NCBI GenBank assembly: GCA_015039465.1
Contig: MU130361.1
Location: 177,196-241,195, forward strand
Direction of reading: 5' to 3'
DNA length: 64,000 bases
Origin: Phlegmacium glaucopus
Taxonomy: Eukaryota > Basidiomycota > Agaricomycetes > Agaricales > Cortinariaceae
The position numbers and the translations under genes are program-made. Under the pieces are notes generated by a model. The model made no database searches. It was not told the origin of the DNA and was given only the letters and a program-made list of their open reading frames with translations. Numbering within the stretch: the first letter of the stretch is position 1; every line of letters starts with the position of its first letter. Of the stretch, positions 44,697 to 55,809 are shown one piece after another.

Positions 44697-45021
44697 TGTT
44701 GAAATATTGCAAGTACAACTTGTTCATTCATTAAGTAGATCATTCTTTTATCTATATCTTGATTTTGCCATTCATTTTCATCCCTGAATCACATTACATA
44801 ATCTAGTTAGTTTATTTGCTACATTTTATTATTTAGCAGTCTCAACTTCTAGTTGAAGTTGAGAAGTTGGATTATATTGACCATACAAAAATCTTTACTA
44901 ATACCTATTAAATATACTTTTCATTTTAGGTAATTCTTTTATACCAACCTCAACTTTTAGTTGAAGTTGAGACAATACACTTTTCATTTTAGTTTAGTTC
45001 TAGCTGCGAAATACTTCAACA
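44697..45021 (+). mobile_element. Copia 3' LTR
   Basis: TGTTGAAATATTGC ... GAAATACTTCAACA, 325 bases, directly after the polypurine tract CAAGGGGGAG. Contains an inverted motif CAACTTCTAGTTGAAGTTG twice. Confidence 0.8.
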
Positions 45022-45544
45022 TTAAATCCATTCAGCAGTCAAAGACCATCAATTGGGGTAAACTGTGGTTGAACCATTGAACATGCCACAAGATGGTCTA
45101 AGAGGGGAAGCATCAACATTGCAAGAGGCAACTGCAATGTGACAAGTCTGCCATGGAGCTCCTGCCAAATTTAGGTAAACTACATATATTTATGTACTTT
45201 GACTGTTCCTCATATTTGGATCATTTCTGTCTATTCAATACCTGTTAGAGGATGAAAGGCACCCAGAAATCAAGTCAAATTCTAAGGTGATAATTTTTGA
45301 TAATCACCTTGCACTTATATAGTACATGCATGTGACTATGATCTAAATATAGCTATGATAAGGACATGTTAGAGATAACAAGAATATATTGACATGTGAT
45401 CAGTGATGACCATGACCATGGATGTCATTGCAAGAGAGACTACCACTATGATGAAGGTGAGGAATGAAGGATAAGGGTGCAGTGGATCATACCTAGGTTT
45501 GGAATGTCCCTTTATAATACCTTTGATTCTAACTGTACTTGATA
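45022..45544. other. Non-coding, unassigned
   Basis: No recognisable domain in any frame; ordinary AT-leaning sequence between the Copia LTR and the TPR fragment. Confidence 0.35.
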
Positions 45545-45700
45545 TCATCCTATGCTCTTCCTTATATTTATGACTTCAAGGTTCAACTGCTCTGCCTCAT
45601 GCCACCTTCCCTGATTCCAGTATGTGCTTGCTAGATTTGCCATGCTTGTGATGGTGTCTGGATGTTCTGCACCAAGCAGGTTCTTCCTCATGTCCACAAC
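45545..45700 (-). pseudogene. TPR-repeat fragment (NB-ARC/TPR or kinesin-light-chain-like)
   Basis: Minus strand reads DMRKNLLGAEHPDTITSMAN, LASTYWNQGRWHEAEQLNLE. The LGxEHPDTLTSMxNLAxxYxxQGRWxEAE unit is the TPR found in fungal NB-ARC/TPR proteins. Only one repeat remains. The neighbouring reversed block carries a further copy of this unit in backward form. Confidence 0.7.
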
Positions 45701-47495
45701 AATGGAGAGGAGCAACAATGGGGAGGAGCAACAACAACAACGAGTAACAACAACAACCAGTAGCAACGGTGGGCAGAACAGCAGGAAATAGCAGGACCAA
45801 CAGCACCATCAACACTCTTCTGCTTTACTACAAACAACTAAACACTCTTCACGTCAGTGTACACCAGTGCACTGGTATGGAGCGCCAGACTTGTTTTAAG
45901 TTTTAAGCTTACCGCCGTTCCGTAACCGTGGTGTGTATATGTTTAATGTCAATTGAATATATGTAAATTTAATGATAACTGAATATATACCAAGAAAATT
46001 AAAACTTATTATAAATTTTCATTCTCAACTACCTTAAGGGTCCTAAGACCCGCCCACCTAGGGTCCTAAGGTCCCCCTAAGGCCCACCTAAGACACAACC
46101 CCTAAGGATTCCTTAAGGCCCTTAGGACCATAGTTAAAGTAACACATGGTCCTTAGGAGGACCTTAGGAGGACCTGACCCTTCTCGGTCCTTACAGTTAA
46201 AGTCCCCCTTAACCGACCATCTTTTAAGGAGGGCCTTAGGACCATAAGGATGGTCCTTACCATCCTTAGGAGGTCCTTAGGAGGGCCTTATCCATCCTTA
46301 GGTGGTCCTTAGGAGGTCCTTCTGCACCCCCTCACATTTCTGGAGGGACAGACTCCGACATTTACGGACGGGAGGTAGACCGCTTACCCTTAATCCCGCG
46401 GTACTAGGTCAGTAACGATTGGAGCTAGGTCGAACGCTTACCGGTGTATCACCGGAATTTCCAGACCTATGTCAAGTCGAACGTTATTAACTTATGGGAC
46501 GATTGGGGGTTTGAGAGTTCCAGTAGTTCAGCACCTTAACACAGAGCAGAAGGCGTAATAAGGTCTGTACTTTGCGGAGAAAACCCTCCTAGCAAAGGAA
46601 TGTATACGTGTTAGCCAAACTGTAACATGGGGTCTAGTTGTTCTTATAAAGTCCAAGTTGATGTCGAGCTCCTGGAATAGGTCTCGGCTTTAGTAGTAAT
46701 ATATAAGAGTTTGCCCCTTTCGCTCGATTAGTGCTTTAGTATCCGCTGTATGAAGGTAACGTCGTTCATTCTCGCAGACAACTGGACTGAGGAACAAAAC
46801 CTTTACACCGGCTAGCGGCAGAGTGGTTTATATTAAGGAAATCGATGACAAGTCTTAAGGCCAACTTATTCATGAAATTGTTCCTTGACATAAATCGAGA
46901 AAGAATTGTAAAGTAATCTATCACTATAGACCGACAAACAAGTGAGGGTATAATGTTACGTCAAACTTACTACTATGAAATTAAGAACTAACGAGATGAA
47001 GCTTAAAGACTTCACTATTCATTTTGTTATTGATCATCCATTCTCAGATGGAGTCATCAAGTAACAACACCATTACCACTGTTGCCTTTTCCCTCTAATT
47101 TAATACAAGTATAATAAATTATAAAATTTGTTCGTTCCCGAAGTATTACGAATTATCATCGTTACATAAAGGATATGTCACGACATGTCGCACTATATCA
47201 CTGTTTTCACAAGACCTGTCACGATCACACACACTGTACTTATGATACCTGTGATACTGCCTGATATTCAAACCACTGCACTGATACTGTTTGATACCCC
47301 TTGACATTAAAACCACTGTACTGACACTGTGTGACATCCTAAAAGGACTTAAACGACTACTTCACTACCTGTACTCGTTCTTGCTCGACGAACCACGTCT
47401 TGTAGGTCTGTGGGAGTGTTCGTACCGTTTAGATCGTTCGTGTATGACCTTAGTCCCTTCCACCTTACTCCGTCTCGTCGACCTCCAAGTTCAGT

Positions 47496-47522
<27 letters not shown>
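45701..47522. other. Segment written in reverse without complementing (mirror block 2)
   Basis: Read backwards, 47464 down to 47415 equals 45602-45651 base for base (50 bases, in the TPR unit). Backwards from 46345 gives GAGGTCTTTACACTCCCCCA and onward, equal to 31644-31685 for 42 bases, with good likeness on to about 45841. Backwards the block also matches 36850-37100. Reading its complement left to right gives the TPR unit NELLGAEHPDTLTSMANLAS and a Plavaka-like transposase tail VDLTPCFGNVADRRLTKYNS (about 46690-46850). The right limit is the 27-base A-run 47496-47522; the left limit lies between 45700 and 45840. Normal six-frame calls inside are not valid. Confidence 0.9.
47496..47522. repeat. 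Homopolymer A27
   Basis: Twenty-seven A in a row between mirror block 2 and an LTR fragment; marks the right seam of the reversed block. Confidence 0.95.
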
Positions 47523-47527
<5 letters not shown>

Positions 47528-47828
47528 AAGGATGGGGATCCCTGCTAGGCTGGGGGTGTTTAAGTACTAATATGGACATAACGGAGATATAAAATAAATA
47601 AAGGAATGATACGATAATAATTAATTAATTAAATAAGAAGTGGTGCAATATGAAAAATAGAAATAAAAGACGGAGTGAATCGGAGGACCGGAGTCGGAGC
47701 GGAACTACGGGATTCCGGAGTCAACCGGTGACGGAAGCGGAGTTGGACGGAAGGTCGGAGGTCGTCGGAAAGGTGGGGTGTATGATTCTAGAGTTGAGGT
47801 TTGGGTTAAAGTCGGGTGTCCCCTAACA
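47523..47828 (-). mobile_element. Gypsy LTR type 1 fragment, minus orientation
   Basis: Begins inside the LTR at AGAGGAAAGGATGGGGATCC and ends GTGTCCCCTAACA. Correct orientation (true reverse complement of 43925-44180), so the reversed block stops before it. Confidence 0.85.
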
Positions 47829-49139
47829 CATGCGCGTACCAGACATTCATAACATGTGGTATGTTGTGAAGACACTGAAGGCAGTCAATGTCACTTCACA
47901 TAACCTGCACTTTTCCTGATGGATGCCGGAACTCAGCAATTGGCAAGTGTGAATCCTTGACCTGGATGAGCAGGTTAGATTAAAATTTGGGCAGAACTTT
48001 TACATGTACAAACAGCATGTGTGGGACAGAACAAAGTAAGCAATGTGTTAGATAGAAGTTATGTTTAACCCCAGATCCATATTATTAATAACACCAAAGC
48101 CATGATTGAAAGAAACAACTGGCAGATGGCAGGTGGTCAGATTTGGTCAACGGCAAAGTCCTTCAACTTGCCAGTAGCCCAGTGTGTGTCATGATCAGAT
48201 GATTCAAATTGCTTCTTTTGACAAATACTGCATAAAGTGATGTAAAGAAGGAGAAGAAGTATCTGTTCATAGAAACATAACTAGCAGTGGCTACATCATG
48301 ATGTGAAAAATGATAAATTACTGGGTTCAATAGAAAATGAGACCCTGTGCAGCAAATATAATTTCATGGCTGGTCATTTCACTACTGAATCGCAGTCTAT
48401 CTGAGGAAATGTCTTAGGCATGTGAGGAATGGTTAGACAGAGAAATATATATCAGAGGAACCAATAATGACTCACTAGCTTGAATGAAATCCCAAGCTTC
48501 CCTCTTGGCAAGACATCCTGGGTTATGTCATCCCTGTTTGTGAGCCTTGGAACTGCCTGGGTCCCCATCATGTTGACATCTGCTTCCAACATCTGGGTTC
48601 CCACCTCCCACATCTGGACCACTTGATGGGCCTTGGTTCTTAAGGGAATGCAAAGCCAAAAGACTATGGAGTTTGATTGCAAGTTGGAGCTCTTCAATGT
48701 TGCTTCCACTAAGATGCACAACAGAATATAAGAGGTAGGTGAGGATTGGTGTAATTTCTGTGGGTAATTGTTGTGGGTAACCCCAGGGTAACCTTGGCAT
48801 CAACCTGTACCCCACCCACAGGGACCTGTACCTGCTGACCCCATGGGTTTATGTAAGGGCAACCTACAGATAAGAGGAGATGGGACTCTAGAAAGAGTGG
48901 ACAGTCTATAAAGACTAGGGACAGTAGCAACAAGCTAGTAACAGTAGGGGGGTTCCAGTAATAATGAGATAAGGAGTGTAATTACTGACTAGTCGAAATA
49001 AGGTAGTAGCCAAACAGTGACAAATAAGTATGTAAGCTAGTCAAAATGAAAGTAAAATATAAACAATAAATATATACCTGAGAGTACAGTTTACCTGTCA
49101 AAATGAGCCCAAAAACACCCAAAACAGCCCAGAAATTTG
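47829..49139. other. Non-coding or unrecognised
   Basis: Minus-strand frames at 48452-48933 (for example VQVPVGGVQVDAKVTLGLPT) are open but I recognise no domain and cannot build a spliced gene. They may be remnants of a captured gene. Confidence 0.3.
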
Positions 49140-49389
49140 GAGGTCTTTACACTAAGCCACTAATTCCGATTGGATTCCGATTGGATTCCGAGCAGTCCGA
49201 TCGGACTCAAATTTGGCTGGAGCACCAGCCATTTTCAAATTTTGAGTCCGAGCCCAGTCCGAGTTCAGTCCGAGTAAATTGCTCGGACTACTCGGAATCT
49301 GATCAGACTGTGTGTCATCGGATTCCGATTGGATTCTGATCGGACTTACACAGACTTAGTCCAAGTAAATTGCTTAGACTACTTGTTTG

Positions 49390-49925
49390 TACCCATGTTT
49401 GTACCCATGTTTGTCCTCTTCCCACACAGACCATTGGTCACATGATCACAGATAAGCATGATTTCAAGCATATGGTGGGTCAGAGTAGATTACATAAGAT
49501 TCCAAAAAAGGAAATTTTTTAAAGATGGTAGAGAATTGTTTTAGGACCCTGAATATGTTTAAATTCTATTAATAGCAGCTCTCCTTATTGAGAAAATTGC
49601 AAAATACTTTCCTGGACGCGGCAGTTAAACATTCTATATGAAAATTTGAGGTCTTTGCTGTGATCCACCAGATCTGATCAGATCTGAGCAGATTTGGCAG
49701 GCATTCTGAGCAGATCTGAGCAGAATGGAAACTATATACCTCCCTAACCTTAATAAAACCCTAACCAAACCTTAACCCAAACCTTAACCAAACCTTAATC
49801 AAACCTTAACCAAACCTTAACAGAAGTAGCTAGTAGGTCTCTATTTTCTCAGATCTGATGTGATTTAATCCAGATGGTCAATGCACCAGGATGCACTAAA
49901 GGTGTCAAAATCATTTTTTCTGATG
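49390..49925 (-). mobile_element. Family B fragment, minus orientation, nested
   Basis: Reverse complement resembles 26709-27190: it shares GATGGTCAATGCACCAGGAT near its end and the GAGAGCTGCTATTAATA stretch in the middle. Right edge TTTTTTCTGATG is the family B terminus. It is interrupted by 49647-49858. Confidence 0.65.
49647..49858. mobile_element. Family A-like fragment (word CAGATCTGATCAGATCTG) with telomere-like core
   Basis: Left GAGGTCTTTGCTGTGATCC is a diverged family A end. AGATCTGAGCAGATTTGG words flank a core of AACCAAACCTTAACC-type repeats (49739-49830). The right terminal repeat is not recognisable. Confidence 0.55.
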
Positions 49926-50287
49926 CAGTCCGAGTTCAGTCCGAGCTGAGTCCGAGCTGAGTCCGAGTCCAAGTAATTTTTACTTGGACTCGGACTCAGC
50001 TCGGACTCAGCTCGGACTGAACTCGGACTGAACTTGGACTGACTCGGACTGAACTCGGACTTTTGATGTTTTTACTCGGACTACTCGGATTCCAATCGGA
50101 TTACTCGGAGTCCGATCGGATTCCGATCGGACTGGTGGGTGAGTGTAAAGTCTTGGAAATAAGGGAGATATGTGCTAAATGATAGTTACTATTGTTTTGG
50201 TCATATCTCCTCCAATTCTTATCTGTTTTGAATGATCTAGGGCTCATTATGTAGGTGGCAGGCACAGGAGTCCGTACCCATAGCCGT

Positions 50288-50715
50288 TGTTACAAACTTT
50301 ATTTTTCTTTTCTTTAACTCCACCAAACACGATGCTGTTTCACCTACATGTACTATGCATCCTTTTTTCATTCCCATTTACATATGTCTACCTTACTCTT
50401 TTCATTGTTTCATCGACATGCATATGACTCATTGCATGAGTCACCTTTATTTTTACTTATGACTCACTCCTTACATGCAGATGACTCATACACATATGCG
50501 ACTCACCTTTTTATTATAAATACTGTATTTACTCTACAAGTATTCTCTAGCTAGTTCTTGAGAATCCACTTGTTTACTCTCGATCTCTCTCAAACTCTTA
50601 AGACAATTCCTTGAGACTATCCCTTGGTATTATTCTGAGCTCACTTTCAATGACAAGCCAATCTTTATACAACTGTCTACAGTCAGAGTTATCTGAACCA
50701 TTTGAAGTTGTAACA
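50288..50715 (+). mobile_element. Probable LTR (TGTTACAA...TTGTAACA)
   Basis: Inverted ends TGTTACAAAC and GAAGTTGTAACA, 428 bases, with a TATA-like ttattataaatactg (about 50512) and a polymerase II leader-like CT-rich stretch after it. Flanks gccgt and cctgt are not an exact duplication. ATGACTCA-type motifs repeat before the TATA. Confidence 0.55.
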
Positions 50716-51119
50716 CCTGTACCACACTGTACCCTACCCACCAACCAATCCCTAATAATCACCAGTATTGTTGTTTGTTATTAGGCATGCTGGACAATTG
50801 AAGGTTGTAACCTGGGTACTGAGCAGTGTGAGGAAGAGACATCACATCATGGATCTGAGCTGTTAGTGAGCTGGGAGTTGCACTACTAGTAGGAAGGATA
50901 GCAGCCCAGTGTCCATCTCCAATACCTCAGGTTCCATAAATATATGGAAGTCTACTCTTTCTAACTTCTGAGGTTCTAAGGCAATGAGTGAGTAGAGACC
51001 CAGGAAGGGCAGGCCACAGGATAGACTGAGGATCTGGGATGCCAGGATTGAGATGTGATGGAGAGGAGACCAGTGAATGGAGGACCTATTATCACAGAGT
51101 TTGTGTCAGAGCCAAATTG

Positions 51120-51479
51120 TGTAAGGGCAACTGCGGCTATGACTTAGTCAAGGAACTAGCAGGGGATCCTAAGTTATTTTATTATCAACTACAGTGCAGA
51201 CAACACACCTAGCAGGGGATCCTTGCTAAGGTGAGAGTACATATATATGTGAACTGGAGTTGTAATTTAAAAATGATGAAAAATTGATAGGAATGTATAA
51301 AAAATAAAATAATGACAAACAAAAGTCCATTTCTGTGTTCCATCTTGGGGCCATTGGAGGTGTTCACTATAGAACCAGGGGTGGAAGGAAATGATGACAA
51401 CATAGAAAAGAGTCAGAATAAAGGGAGGATTGCCAGAGGGTTTGGAATATGTTTGGAATGTTTGGAATGTCCCCTGACA
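51120..51479 (-). mobile_element. Solo LTR type 3 with AATTG target duplication
   Basis: TGTAAGGGCAACTGCGGC ... GAATGTCCCCTGACA, 360 bases, flanked by AATTG at 51115-51119 and 51480-51484. The ends are close to Gypsy LTR type 1 read in reverse complement, so this is a related family in minus orientation. Confidence 0.88.
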
Positions 51480-51507
51480 AATTGAGGATGTTCATGAATC
51501 ATACCTC

Positions 51508-51787
51508 TGTTGGAATTATTTAGTATGTGCTAGATCATGTCACATTGCATCACTATGGCATAAATTGGATATTGACCAATAGTGGTAATCACTTGTAGCA
51601 ACAGGTAGATTTATATCACTGTACAGCCATGTTTGTATGTAGTATAAGTAGCAACCATTTGAGGAGGGGACTCCTCATCGGTTTAAACCAATACTATTGC
51701 ATATCCCTGCCCTCGTATATTAAACTAAGCTTTGCTTAAGTTATCATACAAGTCTAGTACTTTAAACTGACACCCCAATTTTCAACA
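51508..51787 (+). mobile_element. Solo Copia-type LTR with ACCTC target duplication
   Basis: TGTTGGAATTATTTAG ... CCCAATTTTCAACA, 280 bases, flanked by ACCTC at 51503-51507 and 51788-51792. Confidence 0.9.
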
Positions 51788-51939
51788 ACCTCATGAATAG
51801 GCCTTGATTCCTAGCTTGGACAACTGTGACAAGAAATTGTAAAACCTGTTGAGGTGGGGAGAGTATTATATCTTGAGGTGTAAAAAGGTCTAGGTGGCAA
51901 GAGGAACATACTGGTATATTTTTTTAATATTCCTGGTCC

Positions 51940-53037
51940 TGGCAGCATATGTGGCTGATTATCCTGAGCAGTGCCTTGTTGCATGCTGTATGGAAAACCA
52001 GTGTCCACATTGTGTTGTTTCTCCAAATGATTGAGGGAGTCCTGTTGAGTCGCTTTTTTGTGAGGTTGGTGCAACCCTAGAAGCATTAAATCAGCATTGT
52101 CAAGGTTATAGTCCAGAAAGCTTTGAAAAAAATGGGTTATGAGCCTTTCTGGCAGAATCTCCCTTGCTGCAACATATTCTCATGCTTCACCCCTGATCTT
52201 CTTCACCAACTCCACAAGGGTGTGTTCAAGGACCATCTTGTTTCGTGGTGCACCAGCCTAATAGGAAAAGTGGAACTAGAGATTTGGTTTAAGTTGATGT
52301 CAGGGTTTCCTGAGTTGTGGCATTTCAAGAATGGGATATCAGGTGTGACTCAGTGGACTAGAATAGAGCACAAGGAGATGGAAAAGGTGTTTGTTAGCAT
52401 AATGGCAGGGGCAGTTAACTCAGAAACACTCACCATTATTCAAGCAGTTATCGACTTCATCTACTATGCACAACTCCAAATGCATACTTTGAGGACTCTG
52501 AACACCCTTGGTGCATGTCTGCAAACATTTTACACCCATAAAGAACTTCTGGTCAAGTTGGAAATTCATCAGCATTTCAACATTTCTGAAACTGCATGCA
52601 ATCTTACATTACCTGAATGCTATTTGAGCCCTAGGCTCCACAGATGGGTACAATACAGAGTTGCCTGAGTGACTCCACATTGAATTTGCAAAGGAGGGCT
52701 ATTGTGCCAGTAACAAGTGAGACTACCTGGAACAAATGATGGTTTGGCTTCAGCAGAGAGAGGCAGTATAGATAAAGGAATCATACCTTATGTGGCTTGA
52801 ACACAAACTTGCACAGATGGTGAAGGAGGGTGATGGTGGTGGTGGTGGTGGTGGTGGTGGTGGTGGTGATGGCAATGGTGAAGACAACGAGGGTGATGTT
52901 GATGAAAATGAACCAACAACAGAAGTCAACAACCTTGTGTCAACAATAACAAAGTATACCTGTCAGAGGACACTACATAGGTACACCATAGATGCTTACT
53001 TACTCCATCACGATGTCGCGCACCAATACTGATTGGT
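51940..53037 (+). pseudogene. Plavaka-type transposase relic
   Basis: Reads [30 protein letters not shown], then after a frame change [60 protein letters not shown] and [21 protein letters not shown] degraded part follows (ELPE*LHIEFAKEGYCASNK in shifted frame), then WLEHKLAQMVKEGDGGGGGG. These blocks are the conserved heart of Plavaka (CACTA-related) transposases of Agaricomycetes. At least three stops and two frame changes make it inactive. A GGT repeat (about 52832-52867) encodes the glycine run. Confidence 0.8.
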
Positions 53038-54330
53038 AGCGTGAGAAGAAAGCTTAAAAGTCGCCATCATGAAAATAAGCGGACTTTGAATTTGCTTACC
53101 TATTTTGGAAGCGGCCCTGAATCGCGTTCCTGGTCAACAAAACCATTCACTCAACGATAACATCCTCATCGCTCATCATATCCTCAATGTCTTCCACTAT
53201 GTTGTCTATCATTTACACTATCGACATGCTCCTTAACATCTACCATCCGTTTGTCCCTTGGCTAGTGATACAACAAAGCGATCAATCTACTATTCGCATC
53301 GGTCATCGGCTCGCGTTTGATCGTATCTTTGGTCCATCATTTCAAGAACGGCCCCTTTATGGACGCATCAGCTACATCTCCCATTATGTCAAAGGCTTTG
53401 TCATCGTTGTTGTGGCTATGGACCCACAAGTCTTCGCTTCAGCTATCTATCTTGCCATACCTCGCTCCTGGATCTCACTCAGTCCCCTATCCTCACTCAT
53501 CTACCTCTTATCTTATCATTCACTGCCAAAACCATCATTCACGCGGTACCTGAAGCCTTCCCACCCTCTTTATGACAATTTAGGAAGTCCAGGAGGATCA
53601 CGACTAAGCAGGAATTGCAGATGAATCAGCAGCAGAGGATTATTCTCGCAGTGTGTCAAGTGTTATCAAGGCTGCGCGACATGGGATCATGGGCAAGTAG
53701 TGTTTTCTCGGGAACAAGGCTGCGCCTTTCAAGTGTTGACTCAGGACCTTTCATATTTTGACATGACCACACGCCTATGGAGTCGATATATTTTTGCTAT
53801 TGGACTATGTACACTGCCTTCTTTTCTTTTCTCTCGCACTTTGACACTTTACAGATTTTTTTACTGTTCCTTTTTCTTTTCCATTGTTCTTTTCTTCTCG
53901 CAGCTGTCCTCTCTTTATCTTTCTTCCTTTGACAGCGCGTACTTTGTTTCTTTTTATTGTTTTACATAGCCTCATCCTTAGGTATAAATACTGCTCTTTT
54001 GTACCAGGATAGGTAGTTCAGTTCAATTCATTCTTACCCCCCACTTTCATCATCGCAGTGGAATTCCAGTGAATTCCTCCCTTAAGTTCGCTTTTCTTGC
54101 CCCTTACTGTCAATCTATCCCCTATCCCTCAACCGCTATAGTCTTACTGAAGACTCTCTCTTGCTCATCCTCATCCTCGTCTTATACCTCATTCATCTTC
54201 CAAGACCTTCATCCTCCTCCTTCTCTTCTCTATTCCTTCCCCTTACCTCTGTGTGTTAAAAGTCAAGGTTATACCTTCCCTAAACGAACAACAGGGAGTC
54301 TCTTGACCTAAGGTCTGGTCCACTGCTCTC
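53038..54330. other. Probable LTR-derived stretch
   Basis: The edge TGTCGCGCACC at 53014 pairs with GCTGCGCGACA ending 53681, suggesting LTR ends, but no flanking duplication was found. A TATA-like taggtataaatactg (about 53981) followed by an AGTTCAGTTCAATTCATTC leader looks like an LTR promoter. Plus-strand frames in it (53187-53624) have no domain. Confidence 0.35.
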
Positions 54331-55484
54331 TGGTTGGTGTTTATATACAACAACAACAACGATTTATAACGACCTCTCACTAGTATGGTATACAAATGGT
54401 TACTAGTAGTATATATGAATGTTCCCTAGTACTGCACCCATGTGTGTCTCTGAGTAGATCTCTATCACATGTTCCTATGAATGTGCCTTCTATCTTTACT
54501 TTACTTACATATGATCATTATCAGGACCAAGGGTAGTTACCTTGCTCCTGTATATATGGTAGCAGGTATTGTCTGTAGACAACACCTTTGTATAAACCTG
54601 GTTTATGGCAACCTCACCTTCTTGACATAATGGACATATGAAAATAAATAAATAGTGGTGTGATAATAAAATAATTAAAATGGTGTGATATGAGAATAAA
54701 TAAAATAACAAGTCAAAGTTCCATTCAGGTTCAGGCCCAAATGAAAGTCAGAAGTAAAGGGGAGGGGAGATGCTTAAGGTCAACAGTGGGGTGGGACATA
54801 CAGGTTGCCAACCGGTTGTCCACCTGCCGATTTGGTTGAGCCAACAACCGGTCAAGGTATCTTTCCCAAGCCAATATGGGAGACTTAAGTCCCCATACTC
54901 AATTGGTTCCGGATGGGTGTTGGTCAAGAAGTAAATCCTGATCAGGCAGTGTAGGTAAAACAGAGTGTCCCCTTACACCATCACAGGGATACACATTGTT
55001 AGTCACTCCACTCAATCTCATTGCTGATATGCTGCAGTGGTTTCAGTTGATAAAATAATTTGTGGCTGTCATTTGGTGGGTAAAAGTGGATTGCAGATCA
55101 ACTATGAGTGGACAGTGGACAATGTTCTTGATATTGCATCTCATTTCTACATAAACCTGTACATACATGTTGATACTTTCACTCTTTTCAAATGTTAAGA
55201 CCTCCATTGATTGAATATGTTAATTGTGAGCTGAGAACATAGCAATTATAGCAATCATAGGGTCTGTAGCCAAGATTGAATCCATTGTAGCCTATCAGGT
55301 GCTCAGGGGTTAACATATGGAGAGGTTGTGGCCACAAGGCACTCTCTAAAGTCACTGGGGAAACATTGGGCTCAGTTGCTATAAAACTAGACTATGGATT
55401 ACAACACTGCATATTTTTGGCTACAATCCTAACTGGGGATCTACAGCCCAGATCACTTTTTTCTGATGCTGAGGAACTTATAAC
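54331..55484. other. Mobile-element debris
   Basis: A minus-oriented LTR-like end GTGTCCCCTTACA lies at about 54987, preceded by AAATAAATAAATAGTGGTGT-type sequence as in LTR type 1. A family B right end ...CACTTTTTTCTGATGC lies at about 55454-55469. No coding region is supported. Confidence 0.4.
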
Positions 55485-55809
55485 TGTCAGGGGACACCTA
55501 TTGTGTCTGCCTCTATGCTTGCTTAGTATGTATTTACCTTCACTCACTCTATGATTGTATCCCATACCACATCCCTCATCCTGCTCCTTGTGTTCTCCCT
55601 CCTATCATTGTAGTAGTCGTCCCTTTTCCGATGACACCATGACAGGTGTCTGTTTATATTTAGTTTTACCTTGTCCTACCTTTCATTACATCCTAGCCAT
55701 ATATAGTTGAATTGGCTCTCATGCCTGTAGTATATAGATGAAAGGTGGTTATCTTCAATAACCACCTTTGTATTAAACTTGGTTCCTGGGTTCCCTTATT
55801 GCCCTAACA
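55485..55809 (+). mobile_element. Solo LTR type 2 with ATAAC target duplication
   Basis: TGTCAGGGGACACC ... TTATTGCCCTAACA, 325 bases, flanked by ATAAC at 55480-55484 and 55810-55814. It is the intact reference for the interrupted copy at 25766. Confidence 0.92.

Larger units (their letters stand above)
49140..50155. mobile_element. Family A element (word TCCGATCGGA) with nested insertions
   Basis: Left GAGGTCTTTACACTAAGCC, right GGTGAGTGTAAAGTCTTG. Arrays of TTCCGATTGGATTCCGA and GTCCGAGTTCAGTCCGAG lie at both ends. Flanks gaaatttg and gaaataag share six of eight bases, a decayed target duplication. Inside lie a reversed family B fragment (about 49385-49925, ending TTTTTTCTGATG) and, within that, a further family A-like fragment. 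Confidence 0.75.

Noticed and set aside
47496..47522. Poly(A) tail of a retrocopied mRNA
   Set aside because: It lies at the seam of a reversed block with no transcript-like sequence before it in a consistent direction.
47291..47592. Frames in 47.1-47.6 kb on both strands
   Set aside because: They lie in mirror block 2 and across the A27 seam, so they have no biological meaning as written.
52790..53032. Glycine-run protein as a separate gene
   Set aside because: It is the degraded C-terminal part of the Plavaka transposase relic, in frame with family sequence before it.
53187..53624. 145-codon plus-strand frame
   Set aside because: Lies in a probable LTR; composition and context do not suggest a protein.
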